Positions 53,510 to 63,455 of a DNA stretch of 64,000 bases are shown in pieces; the first letter of the stretch is position 1; each line of letters opens with the position of its first letter. The notes beneath the pieces were generated by a model. It worked only from the letters and a program-made list of their open reading frames with translations, was not told the origin of the DNA and made no database searches. The position numbers and the translations under genes were made by a program. Source of the DNA: Reticulitermes speratus (lineage: Eukaryota > Arthropoda > Insecta > Blattodea > Rhinotermitidae); contig JAJKFL010000014.1 in assembly GCA_021186555.1 (NCBI GenBank), forward strand, positions 40,759,200-40,823,199, in the 5' to 3' direction.

Positions 53510-53915
53510 TTTCTATGGCTCGACAGCCCTATATGGGCCTGGGCCTCCTCGTTTCGTCGAGGTTTCATGGTCACACGCTTTAGACACACCACAGTCGGTA
53601 GGACTGCTCTGGACGAGTGATCAGCCCGTCGCAGAGACCTCTACCTTACAACACACAACACTCACAACAGACAGACATCCATGCCCCGGTGGGATTTTTT
53701 TTTTTTTTACTAATTCCTGGGATTTCCCTTTTGATCCATTTTTGTTCTGTATTAATCCATTTTCGTCCTTTCATGTCACTTACGGTCCACAACCGTCTTT
53801 TTACAACACAACACAAACATCCATGCCCCCGGTGGGATTCGAACCCACGATCCTAGTAAGCGAGCGGCCGAAGACCCACGCCTTAGACCGCGCGGCCACT
53901 GGGATCGGCTACACA
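53510..53915 (-). mobile_element. Dimeric SINE-B, copy 2
   Basis: Same architecture as 16905-17280: head at the right end (53850-53915), first body with 'catgaaaggacgaaaatgg' (complement of 53760-53780), an A-run (T-run 53697-53709), then a second SINE-B body beginning 'tcccaccggggcatggatg' in reverse (53682-53696), followed by the standard 3' half including 'cagccctatatgggcctggg'. Both copies share the identical fusion point. Confidence 0.85.
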
Positions 53916-54667
53916 ACATTAACTGACTGGTTTTATAATACAGATGGCGTGTACGCTGTAATTCTTAGACAATCTGCTTTCGAAACGTCGTGTTTGTGTA
54001 ATCAGTGTCGATGGAGAGAGTCCAAATACATATCAGTGATATTTCGCAGATGGCGTGTGTTTACTGCGCGGTACGAAATTAATTTTAAATACAATTTAAG
54101 TTTATCTTGGTGTTTAAAGGGTTATTCGGCCTAAGCTGGAGGCTTCACAAAGCAATTATTATTATTATATGTAAGTTTGTTTTTGTAATTTACTCCTGAA
54201 AGCAAACTCAACGTAACTTTACTTTGCTTTTAGTAATTACATTCAAATTTTTTATATTATAATTTGAAAGAAGAGAGTAATTGTTTATTGACGACGTACC
54301 AATATTCTGCGTTTGTTTGTGACTGACAGCTGTTGCTTACAGCTTAGGCGCCTTTACAGTCACTCCGAGGTCTTACGTAACTTTTAATAACAGCCTGATT
54401 TTTTACGGTTAAGAATTTGTAGCCCCGCGCCCAGCCGCCAATCTGGAGACACGCCTCTTGTCGGTTGTCCGCAACTGATTACTCGCAGATGTCTGTCCAT
54501 CCTCAACCTGACGGCGCGCCGTACATAAGACGATAAGTTAAGTGTTGATTACACACAGAAATCCGGAGTGGCACCTGTCTCTATTATTTCTCCAAAAATT
54601 CTCCGACATTCTGGACCGCCATCAGGAGATTGTAATTAGTCTTTGTAGGAAATTACATAAGTATCCT
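53916..54667. other. Intergenic
   Basis: Contains one 'cgaaacgtcg' (53978-53987) like a family F fragment. Otherwise nothing recognised. Confidence 0.4.
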
Positions 54668-55135
54668 TACTAACTAACTAACTAACTAACTAACTCCTTG
54701 GAGCAGAGTCCTTCTTGAGAAGCTAACAGGTCGTCAGCTAGTCAAGAAATTCCCCGCGTTTTATGGAACCCGAAGGTTCATTACCGCATTCACAAGAGCC
54801 CGCCACCTGTCCCTATCCTGAGCCATATCAATCCAGTCCATGCCCCCCCATCCCACTTCTTGAAGATCCATTTTAATATTATCCTCCCATCTACGCCTGG
54901 GTCTTCCAAGTGGTCTCCTTCCCTCAGGTCTCCCCACCAAAATCCTGTATGCACCTCTCCCCTCACCCATACGTGCTACATGCCCCCCCACCTCATTCTT
55001 CTTTATTTGATCACCCGAATAATATTTGGTGATGAGTACAGATCATTAAGTTCCTCGTTATGTAGTCTTCTCCACTCCCCTGTTACCCCGTCCCTTTAGG
55101 CCCAAATATCCCCCTCAGCACCCTATTCCGAAACT
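54668..55135 (-). mobile_element. LINE-K 3' end, best preserved copy
   Basis: The tail 'taactaactaactaac' is at 54668-54693. On the minus strand 54991-54764 reads [20 protein letters not shown], then [20 protein letters not shown] and [20 protein letters not shown], the RT C-terminal tail of LINE-K. Broken frames from 55135 to 54992 give LRRIFGPK-type, [10 protein letters not shown]-type and [11 protein letters not shown]-type blocks. It is the reference for the other LINE-K copies. Confidence 0.85.
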
Positions 55136-55754
55136 CAGCTATGTTCCCATCTTTGTTTTATCATAATAGTAATGTTGTGCCATGTTAGCACTTTGGTGCT
55201 GTGCTGTCTTCCTACTTCCTCCCCCTAACCTCACTTCCGTATTCCTCACATCGTTGCACCCCTGACTTAGCAGTTGCTTCTATTCTTGTTTCGACTTGGA
55301 ATTCAAATTATGTTTTGCTTGAGTAGTCTTGCTCAGAGTGCTTGCGGGTGTTTGTGTCCCTCTTATTAGTTTAATCTGTGTTTCTGTGTTTCATTTCTTA
55401 AGTTCCCATTAACACCAAAAAGTTTTGTGTTTTTGTTTTTTTAAGATGTGAGGGGCCTTTCCTAGATTTATTTTTCGGTAGTTATTTGATGTTAAGTGGG
55501 GTAGTTTCATTCCTTGTTTTGTTTGCGTCACGTGTGTGCGTTCCGACAGAAAAACTGTGAGTATCTTAATATTGTAACTTCTAACTTTACTTTGTGATAC
55601 TCTGTGTTTGTTTTATTTAAATGTTTAATCTATGTAAAATAAGGACTGGATTTTTGTATTAATTTTTAGTCTTATTGTTTTGTATTAATGTTATTTTAAC
55701 GTAGAAAATTTACGTCGAAAAAATTATTTTTAATAAACTTTATTTTTGTGTATA
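55136..55754. other. AT-rich region
   Basis: No gene recognised. It could be the body of the element whose 3' end is the motif at 55755. Confidence 0.35.
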
Positions 55755-55798
55755 TGAATTCTCTGATGATGACCAGGCTTGGTAGAAACACGGATTAA
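55755..55798 (+). ncRNA. Decayed hammerhead-like motif
   Basis: Core CTGATGA (55763-55769), T, stem II GACC/TGGT-like, an extra A, GAA, then ACACGG. Stems II and III are imperfect. Confidence 0.3.
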
Positions 55799-55802
55799 TA
55801 TA

Positions 55803-55856
55803 AATTCAAATTACCACACGACGCCGTGTAATATCCCAGAAGATCGCAGATCTCAA
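55803..55856 (+). mobile_element. Foldback family F right-end scrap
   Basis: Text 'aaattaccacacgacgccgt' (55808-55827) followed by 'gtaatatcccagaagatcgc' and agatctca. Only the terminal arm is present. Confidence 0.6.
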
Positions 55857-55859
55857 ATT

Positions 55860-56724
55860 TAAATTTGATTGTTATCTGTATAAAATAATTTCTTATGAGG
55901 TCTGATTGTGACTGATAATTTATAGAACTGTGCATATGGCAAGAGACTCACTGGATGGCACAAAATATTGTGGGGGAATAAAACAGTTTGTATAGAGGAC
56001 TAAGCGGAGAAAACCAACTGGTAAATGCTGCATAGAGAAACAAAGACAGTTTCTTGCACAAATCATAGAAACACCCAAATACACCGCATGGAAAAAATGC
56101 AGAATTTTTAATGTCAAACATGACGGTATATGTAGTGGGAACGATCTCGAACCTTTATCGAAACATTTTTTCCTCTCTGAGAGGTTCTTAAAGGAGGTTC
56201 CACGTTTACAAAATATCTTGAATATTTCCAACTGTAGTTTTGTTTATAAGACTTTTATTCTGATTTTCTTATAAAATACAAATATTTTTACAGATCGTGT
56301 ATTTCGTAATGTAAATCACGTATGTATATTCGTTATCCTGACTTCATGTATAATGTGATTATTTCACAGAAAACTTCCCTGTGCAATGGACTTTATAGTT
56401 AGTTGAAATATCTGCACCTGTCTGAGGACATATTGTAGAAACGTCTTTTGAATAGCAGGATCTCCCAGTATTTTGTACTTTGCTGTTAACCTTCGTACAA
56501 ACAGACTTTCAAACTAATCGGATTTCTAAACAAATTTTATCCATGTTCTTCTTTATGAAACTTTAATAAGGACAGTAAAAATATCTCCGGAACGCGATTC
56601 TCGGTCGCAGTGAAAAATACGAAGCGTGAAAGCAAGTAGGGTAGCATATGGATTTACAGGATGTCTCAGAAGTTATTTGCTTACAGTGCAGAAAAAAGAA
56701 TCTTTTTTGAAAAGTTACAGAGAC
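55860..56724. other. AT-rich region
   Basis: A weak ctgaggaca .. gaaacgtc motif at 56421-56446 may be another decayed Penelope-type end. No gene recognised. Confidence 0.35.
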
Positions 56725-56805
56725 AATGAAAACTAGTTTTAAAACTTTCGCGGCGACATGATTCAATATAGTCTTCTCGGGCGCACAGCCGCGTCAATTC
56801 GTTTG

Positions 56806-56850
56806 AATACAACGTTTCGGGGACTAGCTCCGTCCCCATCCTCAGGCAAA
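56806..56850 (-). ncRNA. Hammerhead-like motif in left inverted repeat
   Basis: Mirror of the 58000 motif: minus strand CTGAGGA (56839-56845), T, stem II GGGGAC/GTCCCC, GAA, ACGT, with weak stem I. Confidence 0.5.
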
Positions 56851-56855
56851 ACTGA

Positions 56856-58091
56856 TTTCGTCAAGAGATATGCCACATCCTGAGACATTCTAAACCAAAC
56901 AGGAGGAATATCTCCAAAACTGAGACGGATGCGCTAAGGGCACTGCGAAATAACAAGGACATAGTAATACTTCCGGCAGACAAAGGGAACGCCACTGTGG
57001 TTATGCTGACCGAAGACTACATTACCAAAATGAAAGCAATATTAAGCGAGTCGGTCTACAGACAACTAATTGTAGACCCGACCAACAAAGTGGAAAGAAA
57101 AATCACCTCGCTCGTCAAGATGTCAGGCATACCAGATGACATAAAGAAGAGACTAATACCTCATGCTGCAACACCACCCCGGATTTACGGTTTACCAAAA
57201 ATCCACAAAGAAGGAACACCGCTGAGACCGATAGTTAACTGCATAGGATCACCGACATATGACCTGGCAAAATATCTGGCAAAACAATTGAAACCTCTGG
57301 TGGGACAATCAGAACATCATATCACGAACTCTGGGATGTTTGTTCAGAAGCTAAAAGACATACAAGTACGCGAAACAGACATTCTAGTAAGTTTCGATGT
57401 CATATCGCTATTCACTAAAGTACCGCTGGATGAAACCATCCAAATTCTCTCACAACTTCTGGATGACAAACTCGCCGATCTCATCAGATACACCCTCTCT
57501 ACCACATACTTTGTGTATGACGGTACTACCTACGAGCAGACAGATAGACTAGCAATGGGCTCGCCACTAGCACCTGTAATGGCCAATATATACATGGAGT
57601 TCTTTGAACAACAGGCTCTGAACACGGCAAAAAAGAAACCTTCCATATGGTACAGATACATAGATGACACTTTTGTAGTCTGGCCCCATGGAGAGGAGGA
57701 ACTGCACATCTTCTTGCAACATCTGAACAGTTTACACTCAAACATCAAGTTCACTATGGAGACAGGGATAGACAACAGACTGGCATTTCTCGATGTCCTT
57801 GTAAAGAAGAAACCGGATGGTTCACTGGGACACTCAGTATACAGAAAACCTACACACACAGATCTCTATTTACATGCGGAATCAGCACACCATCCGGCAC
57901 AGAAAAATGGGGTTTTGCGAACTCTGGTACACCGGGCAAAGACGATCTGCGATACGGAAAGCATAGAAGAAGAGCTACTTGTAGGAAAAAAAAATCAGTT
58001 TTGCCTGAGGATGGGGACGGAGCTAGTCCCTGAAACGTTGTATTCAAAAGAATTGACGCGGCTGTGCGCCCGAGAAGACTATATTGAATGA
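56856..58091 (+). CDS. Penelope-like reverse transcriptase, incomplete
   Basis: An open frame of about 411 codons, without a clear own ATG start (it opens directly after the left inverted repeat; the first in-frame ATG is at 57003). RT blocks appear in order: DIVILPADKGNATVVML (56961-57009), PPRIYGLPKIHKEGTPLRPI (57175-57234), DVISLFTKVPLDE (57398-57436), AMGSPLAPVMANIYME (57553-57600), the catalytic YRYIDDTFVVW (57652-57684), FLDVLV (57786-57803) and YRKPTHTDLYLH (57841-57876). These are characteristic of Penelope-like RTs, related to telomerase RT. The catalytic DD is intact. The frame then runs into the right inverted repeat (last 32 or so codons), so no endonuclease domain is encoded. It may be a degenerating or internally deleted copy, or a terminal-repeat-trapped derivative. 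Function as an autonomous element is unlikely. Confidence 0.8.
   Translation, partial: FRQEICHILRHSKPNRRNISKTETDALRALRNNKDIVILPADKGNATVVMLTEDYITKMKAILSESVYRQLIVDPTNKVERKITSLVKMSGIPDDIKKRLIPHAATPPRIYGLPKIHKEGTPLRPIVNCIGSPTYDLAKYLAKQLKPLVGQSEHHITNSGMFVQKLKDIQVRETDILVSFDVISLFTKVPLDETIQILSQLLDDKLADLIRYTLSTTYFVYDGTTYEQTDRLAMGSPLAPVMANIYMEFFEQQALNTAKKKPSIWYRYIDDTFVVWPHGEEELHIFLQHLNSLHSNIKFTMETGIDNRLAFLDVLVKKKPDGSLGHSVYRKPTHTDLYLHAESAHHPAQKNGVLRTLVHRAKTICDTESIEEELLVGKKNQFCLRMGTELVPETLYSKELTRLCAREDYIE
58000..58045 (+). ncRNA. Hammerhead-like motif in right inverted repeat
   Basis: Core CTGAGGA (58005-58011), T, stem II GGGAC/GTCCC around loop ggagcta, then a T and GAA (58032-58034), stem III ACGT, H17 = T. 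Stem I is short (TGC against GTA, including a G-T pair). It matches the position of known hammerhead motifs at Penelope-like element ends. Confidence 0.5.
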
Positions 58092-58189
58092 AAATTAGTC
58101 TTGTGAATGTGATATGTGAGTGTCGCAGAAGGTCCTGACTTCTTTGAAAGGAAATATCAGCTGGGAAGTTAAAGAAAAGCAATGTTGTA

Positions 58190-58344
58190 TGTCTGTCTAT
58201 ATCCAGCGTGTGACAGTAGCCTCTGTCTATATCCAGCGTGTGACAGTGGCCTCTGTCTGTATCCAGCGTGTGACAGTGGCCTCTGTCTATATCCAGCGTG
58301 TGACAGTGGCCTCTGTCTATATCCAGCGTGTGACAGTGGCCTCT
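58190..58344. repeat. 30-bp minisatellite, 5 units
   Basis: Unit tctgtctatatccagcgtgt plus gacagtggcc, five nearly identical copies about 100 bp after the Penelope-like element. Confidence 0.9.
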
Positions 58345-58436
58345 ATGTTATAAAAAATGTGACAAATGATGCTGCGTTACGTTGAACTTAATGCAATCGG
58401 TTTAGGGCGTTAGATAAAAGAAATTTAGCGGCTGCA

Positions 58437-58730
58437 GCTGAAGTGCTGTGGGCTCAGTCATTATAGTGACTAGCCTAGGGGCTGGAAGATCCGGGGTTTG
58501 AGTCACAGCAGAGCAAGACATTTTTCTCTTCACCAAATCGTCCAGAGGTCTCTGGGGTCTATCCAGCGTCCTATTCAATGGGTATCGGAGTTCTTTTCCG
58601 GAGGTAAAGCTCTCGGGGTGTGAAGTTGACCCACTAATCTCCACGTAGTTCCTAATATAAGAGTACGTGGAGCTATACCTCTACTCCTGTATGATTTAAT
58701 GACGTGAATAGGGACAACTTTACTTCTATG
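58437..58730 (+). mobile_element. Diverged SINE family C-like element
   Basis: Head 'tgtgggctcagtcattatag' with box B-like 'ggggtttgagtcac', body 'tctctggggtctatccagcg', 'ggaggtaaagctctcggggt' and 3' 'tgacgtgaatagggacaact'. Close in layout to 21455, possibly a subfamily. Confidence 0.65.
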
Positions 58731-58825
58731 ACAGCAGTGTGACGTATTTTACAGATTGTCACAGAACGTTCTGCCTTACTGGAAGGAAAGATTATATATC
58801 AGAGAGGTAATATGATGGCTTTTTT

Positions 58826-58995
58826 TTCTGTGGCGCAACAGCCCAACTCGGGCCCAGACCGCTTCATTGTTGAGGTTGCTAGATCACACACAATTAGACA
58901 CACACAGCCGGTAGGACTCCTCTGAACGAGTGATCGGCTCGTCGCAGAGGCCGCTACCTACACAACACTCAACAGACACAAGAGATGTTACCGGA
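58826..58995 (-). mobile_element. SINE family B fragment, minus strand
   Basis: Recognised by 'gtggcgcaacagcccaactc', 'cggtaggactcctctgaacg' and 'tcgcagaggccgctacct'. The head is lost. Confidence 0.75.
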
Positions 58996-59767
58996 CAGTT
59001 TGGGTTCGAGTCCTATTCTTCGTCTTGGTAGACACCCTAGTTTTATTTTTGGCAAAACAATTAGAACATCTGGCGTAGGAAGACGCGACTCAAAAGGGAA
59101 GGTCAGACCGGCAGCCATAAAAGGGGGTGGGGGAGAATAGTCAAGAAACTGAAAGGACTTGCTGGCTTTTGTCAATTCCCGGGTTATTCAAAAATTTAGA
59201 AAGCAGACTCTTTGTTGATAAACCTTAATACTTGAAAATGAACCTCCATAAAATTTAGTAGCGATGTTACCAGCTGTGTGTCATAAACAGCCGTTTGTAG
59301 AACGAAAACTGCGAAGATTGGGATCAACTAGTTGTAAGAGAACACAAGACAGGGTCGGTTGTTCATCTGGTGGAGTTTAGGGAAACAAATTAGCTGTCCC
59401 ACAAGATTGTCGGCTTCTGCTGAACTAAAATATAATAAACGAAAACACGTTGCTAAAAGTTATCAATATTGCAGAAGTGAATTGTATTGAGTGCTACAAA
59501 ATAATAATAAATTGGGGAAGTGTTTAAATTACCAATTGAAATTTCTTTGTTTAATTTTGGAGTGCAGCGTGGAGTGTAGGACGGTAGTCTGTTAACGTTC
59601 CACACGACAATAATCCCTGACGATAAGACATCATACCTACCGGACTTGACTAGTTGATTACCACGTCTGTGTTTTCCGTTGCCTGCGGAAAATCACATCT
59701 AGAGACGTTGACTCTAGAAAGGACGGTAGCAGAGACGACCTTGATTTTAGGCTTCCGCCGCGATGTT
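58996..59767. other. Intergenic
   Basis: No gene or family recognised. The last part (59745-59767) matches the outer edge of foldback family F. Confidence 0.4.
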
Positions 59768-59857
59768 GATGAAGATGGGACCGACACGTCCCGAAACGTC
59801 GGTAAACAATTAGCACACGATGCCGCATAATATCCCAGAAGAGCGCAGATCTCGCAA
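59768..59857 (+). mobile_element. Foldback family F, right arm only
   Basis: Contains 'gaagatgggaccgacacg', 'tcccgaaacgtcggtaaaca', 'ataatatcccagaagagcgc'. The inverted left arm is absent, but the conserved outer edge 'tttaggcttccgccgcgatg' directly precedes it, as if the left arm had been deleted. Confidence 0.65.
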
Positions 59858-60159
59858 GAGAAGACGATCCATGCCCTCAGGAACCTCAGGTCTTGAATCA
59901 GCCTGTAACCTTCTATTTATACTATCCGCCTAAAATGCGTGTCGGAGAAGTTGCCGATAGTCACGGCGTTCAAAAGACAAGCCATGGCCTGCAAAGCGGG
60001 CCAGAATTTAGGGATCTGTATCTCCAAACAATACGCGGAAGGACACAAGGCGGGCCTGCGTAGATTTAAGCTTTGCAGAGGCTGTTGTTCATTACATTAA
60101 ACACAACATCAACAAGGCATCACACATCAATAACCAAACCAAAATATTTTTTTATTTCG

Positions 60160-60201
60160 CGTTGTGTTCACCGTGCATTTTGATGCACGGTGAACACAAC
60201 G
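60160..60201. repeat. Perfect 19-bp palindrome
   Basis: cgttgtgttcaccgtgcat (60160-60178), 4-nt spacer tttg, exact reverse complement at 60183-60201. It directly precedes a Penelope-type coding fragment. Confidence 0.9.
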
Positions 60202-60350
60202 TGACATTTATTAATGCCCAACAGGCAAAATCTGTATACCACTATAATAACATGAAGGAAAAACTGATTAAAAGAAACGCATCCATGTGGTTTAGTAAGA
60301 TCTGTAAAATAGAACAACTCAAAACAAAATATGTTTTAATTACGAATTAA
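60202..60350 (+). pseudogene. Possible Penelope-like N-terminal coding fragment
   Basis: The frame reads FINAQQAKSVYHYNNMKEKL, then IKRNASMWFSKICKIEQLKT and KYVLITN. The 'K..AS.WF.K.C...QL.. KY' pattern resembles the N-terminal region of Penelope-like RT proteins as I remember them. That is a weak, memory-based match. The frame ends after about 50 codons and no RT block follows. Confidence 0.35.
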
Positions 60351-60399
60351 AATTTTACTGCACTTTCATCTCTTTGTTAACTTACTACGAAAGTTAAAA

Positions 60400-60592
60400 T
60401 TGAGGGATAGCAAATTTTCTAAGCCCACAGGCAAGAGATGAAAAATATTGTAAATAGAAATACAGTATTTCCCTACACTGAGAAGCGCTACATCGTACAA
60501 CTGGCATAAAAGCAATGAAAAAGCCATTTAAAATGAACTGGTGAGGCGCGTGTGGCTCGCGGGCCACGTGTTTGAGACCCCTCTGCTAGACT
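60400..60592 (+). mobile_element. hAT transposon right terminus
   Basis: Text 'tggctcgcgggccacgtgtt' then 'tgagacccct' (60551-60580) is the complement of the widespread hAT terminal sequence starting CAGGGGTCTCAAAC. Upstream 'gagaagcgctacatcgtaca' and A-rich text fit the 3' end of such an element. The left end and transposase are absent. Confidence 0.6.
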
Positions 60593-60994
60593 GCCCCTCA
60601 TCCCACAAGACAAAATTCGAAAGACTGGATGTGCAGTATTCAACATTTGTTTTTGCCTTCATGCCAGTAACGCTTCTGTGGCCCACAAATCCTCTTGGCT
60701 AATGTGCTCTTTGGTCCTCTATCAAAGGGGTTAATCGGTTGGGTCCGTAAGCTGAAGGATATCTTTCTAATCTGATTAATTCTTTTATTAGTCTTCTACA
60801 GTCCCTCATTGAGAAAAGAGGGCAATGCCGTGAGTTGGGCCACAAGTTTCCAGTTCATCAGGCATATTTATCGACTACCATCCAGGTGACCGAGTCATCG
60901 TAATTGGATTTCGGACTGAAACAGATATTCCTGTCTTTGCCACAGCGTCCAATCTGGCCATAGCCATAGCAAATAGCCTCCTATCCAATGATTA
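60593..60994. other. Intergenic
   Basis: Nothing recognised. Confidence 0.4.
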
Positions 60995-61135
60995 CTGATG
61001 GCTGTAGTCTCGTGAGGCAAGAGGCCGGAGCGTGAAGCTAACCACTTTCTTCCATCTAATGCCGAAGTTAAAATTGCATCGAGCTATAATTCTACTTCCC
61101 CATCTTCTTCATGGCGTGGAGCTTCGTTAAGCATG
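60995..61135 (+). mobile_element. Diverged SINE family C 3' part
   Basis: Recognised by 'gaggccggagcgtgaagcta', 'atgccgaagttaaaattgca' and 'cttcttcatggcgtggag'. No head. Confidence 0.5.
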
Positions 61136-61573
61136 GGGAAATACTTACTTTTGACACATATTAATTATATCATTCAGTGTTATGTGAAGTGTGCAGTTGA
61201 CAAAGCGTCGTTAAATAGAAGACGGAAATACGTCACGCAATTTAATGTTCGCTTTATCTGCTGGCTCTGTGTGTGTGTGTGTGTGTTTGTGTGTCAGAAA
61301 TATGATAATGTGAAGTTACTGCTTACCAGCAAAGCGATTTGATTTTTTTCTGGAATTCGAATGACATTTCTCATTCAGGATTTTCATTTCACAACACGTC
61401 AGATCCTTAACAGTGGATATAGTTACACTTCCTCTAACTCTGTGACGGTTGGACCTTGTACTAGTGACGTATGATCAACGTGAACTGTGTTGCCATGGAA
61501 ATATACCATACAAACAAAGACGAGTATATTTAATAAATAACTTTCAGCCCTAAAGATTATATAGTGCTTAGAC
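61136..61573. other. Intergenic with (TG)n at 61269-61292
   Basis: A short TG microsatellite. No gene recognised. Confidence 0.4.
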
Positions 61574-61576
61574 GTA

Positions 61577-63013
61577 TGATACACTGAGCTGTATCTGCAG
61601 GCAGTCTGTTAGACTAGCATAAACTGAGCTGTATCTGCAGGCAGTCTGTTAGACTAGCATAAACTGAGCTGTATCTGCAGGTATCTGTTAGACGTAGCAT
61701 AAACTGAGCTACATCTGCAGGTGTCTGTTAGACGTAGCATAAACTGAGCTGTATCTGCAGATGTCTGTTAGACGTTGCATAAACTGAGCTGCATCTGTAG
61801 GCCGTCTGTTAGACGTAGCATAAACTGAGCTACATCTGCAGGTGTCTGTTAGACGTAGCATAAACTGAGCTACATCTGCAGGTGTCTGTTAGACGTAGCA
61901 TAAACTTAGCTACATCTGCAGGCAGTCTGTTAGACGTAGTATAAACTGAGCTGCATCTGCAGGTGTCTGATAGACGTAGTATAAACTGAGCTGCATCTGC
62001 AGGTGTCTGTTATACGTAGCGTAAACTGAGCTGCATCTGCAGGTGTGTGTTAGACGTAGCATAAACTGAGCTACATCTGCAGGTGTCTGTTAAACGTAGT
62101 ATAAACTGAGCTACATCTGCAGGTGTCTGTTAGATGTAGTATAAACTGAGCTGCATCTGCAGGTGTGTGTTAGACGTAGCATAAACTGAGCTACATCTGC
62201 AGGTGTCTGTTAGACGTAGTATAAACTGAGCTGCATCTGCAGGTGTCTGTTAGACGTAGTATAAACTGAGCTGCATCTGCAGGTGTCTGTTAGACGTAGT
62301 ATAAACTGAGCTGCATCTGCAGGTGTCTGTTAGACGTAGTATAAACTGAGCTGCATCTGCAGGTGTCTGTTAGACGTAGTATAAACTGAGCTGCATCTGC
62401 AGATGTCTGTTAGACGTAGTATAAACTGAGCTGCATCTGCAGGTGTCTGTTAGACGTAGTATAAACTAAGCTGCATCTGCAGGTGTGTGTTAGACGTAGC
62501 ATAAACTGAGCTACATCTGCAGGTGTCTGTTAGACTAGTATAAACTGAGCTGCATCTGCAGGTGTCTGTTAGACGTAGCATAAACTGAGCTGCATCTGCA
62601 GGTGTCTGTTAGACGTAGCATAAACTGAGCTGCATCTGCAGGTGTCTGCTAGACGTAGCATAAACTGAGCTGCATCTGCAGGTGTCTGTTAGACGTAGCA
62701 TAAACTGAGCTGCATCTGCAGGTGTCTGTTAGACGTAGCATAAACTGAGCTGTATCTGCAGGTGTCTGTTAGACGTAGCATAAACTGAGCTGCATCTGCA
62801 GGTGTCTGTTAGACGCAGCATAAACTGAGCTGTATCTGCAGGTGTCTGTTAGACGTGGGATACACGGATTTGTATATGCAGGCCTTTTGGTGGATGCTGG
62901 ATACATTGAGCTGCACTTGAAGGCCGTGTGTTAGACTTAGGATAAACTAAGCTGTATCTGAGGACCATCTGTTAACGCAGGATACACTGAGCTGTATCTG
63001 CGGGCAGTCTGTT
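61577..63013. repeat. 40-bp minisatellite, about 35 units
   Basis: Unit ataaactgagctgcatctgc plus aggtgtctgttagacgtagc. Variants alternate (tacatctg versus tgcatctg; gtagc versus gtagt; gtgtgtgt). The central run of gtagt units (62200-62470) is the most uniform, and the last 150 bp (from about 62860) are strongly degenerate. Confidence 0.95.
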
Positions 63014-63054
63014 CATTAAAACAACACCAGTTACTGTCCTTAGTTGGACTCAAG

Positions 63055-63455
63055 GGGTGGAAGTAACAGGGGGCTGACAAACATTTTATAACGAGGAGCA
63101 TCATGATTTGTAGCCCTCATACATAGGGATGGTGCAATCAAGGAGGAAGAGATGGCTGTGACATGTAGCATGCATTGGAGAGAAGACGATTGGATACATG
63201 ATTTTGGTGGGAAGCCTGAGTTAATGATCCCTGGGAAGACGTTGGTGTAGTTGGAATTATAATATTAAAGTGGATCACAATTACGACTAAAAGGGACGAG
63301 AAGGTTTGACTGGATTTATCTGGCTAAGGTAGAGACAATTGACAGGCCCTTGTGAAAGTTGGAACGAAAGTTCATGTTTTATAAAATGCTGGGATTTTCA
63401 TGACTAGCTGAGAGACTATTAGCTTTTCGGGAAAGACTGTAACATGGAGTTAGTC
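63055..63455 (+). mobile_element. Diverged LINE-K 3' fragment
   Basis: Text 'taacgaggagcatcatgatt', 'gattttggtgggaagcctga', 'aatattaaagtggatcacaa', 'tttataaaatgctgggattt' follow the LINE-K order to a degraded 'ggagttagt' end. Confidence 0.6.

Larger units (their letters stand above)
56761..58089 (+). mobile_element. Penelope-like element with 95-bp inverted terminal repeats
   Basis: Left repeat 56761-56855 and right repeat 57995-58089 are inverted copies differing at about 2 of 95 positions. Between them lies one open RT frame. Each repeat contains an outward hammerhead-like motif. Imperfect direct repeats aatgaaaactagtttt (56725-56740) and aatgaaaattagtctt (58087-58102), 14 of 16 matching, may be the target duplication, leaving about 20 bp outside the left repeat. 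It is shorter than full Penelope-like elements: the RT lacks its N-terminal part and no GIY-YIG endonuclease follows. The near-identical repeats suggest a fairly recent element. Confidence 0.8.
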
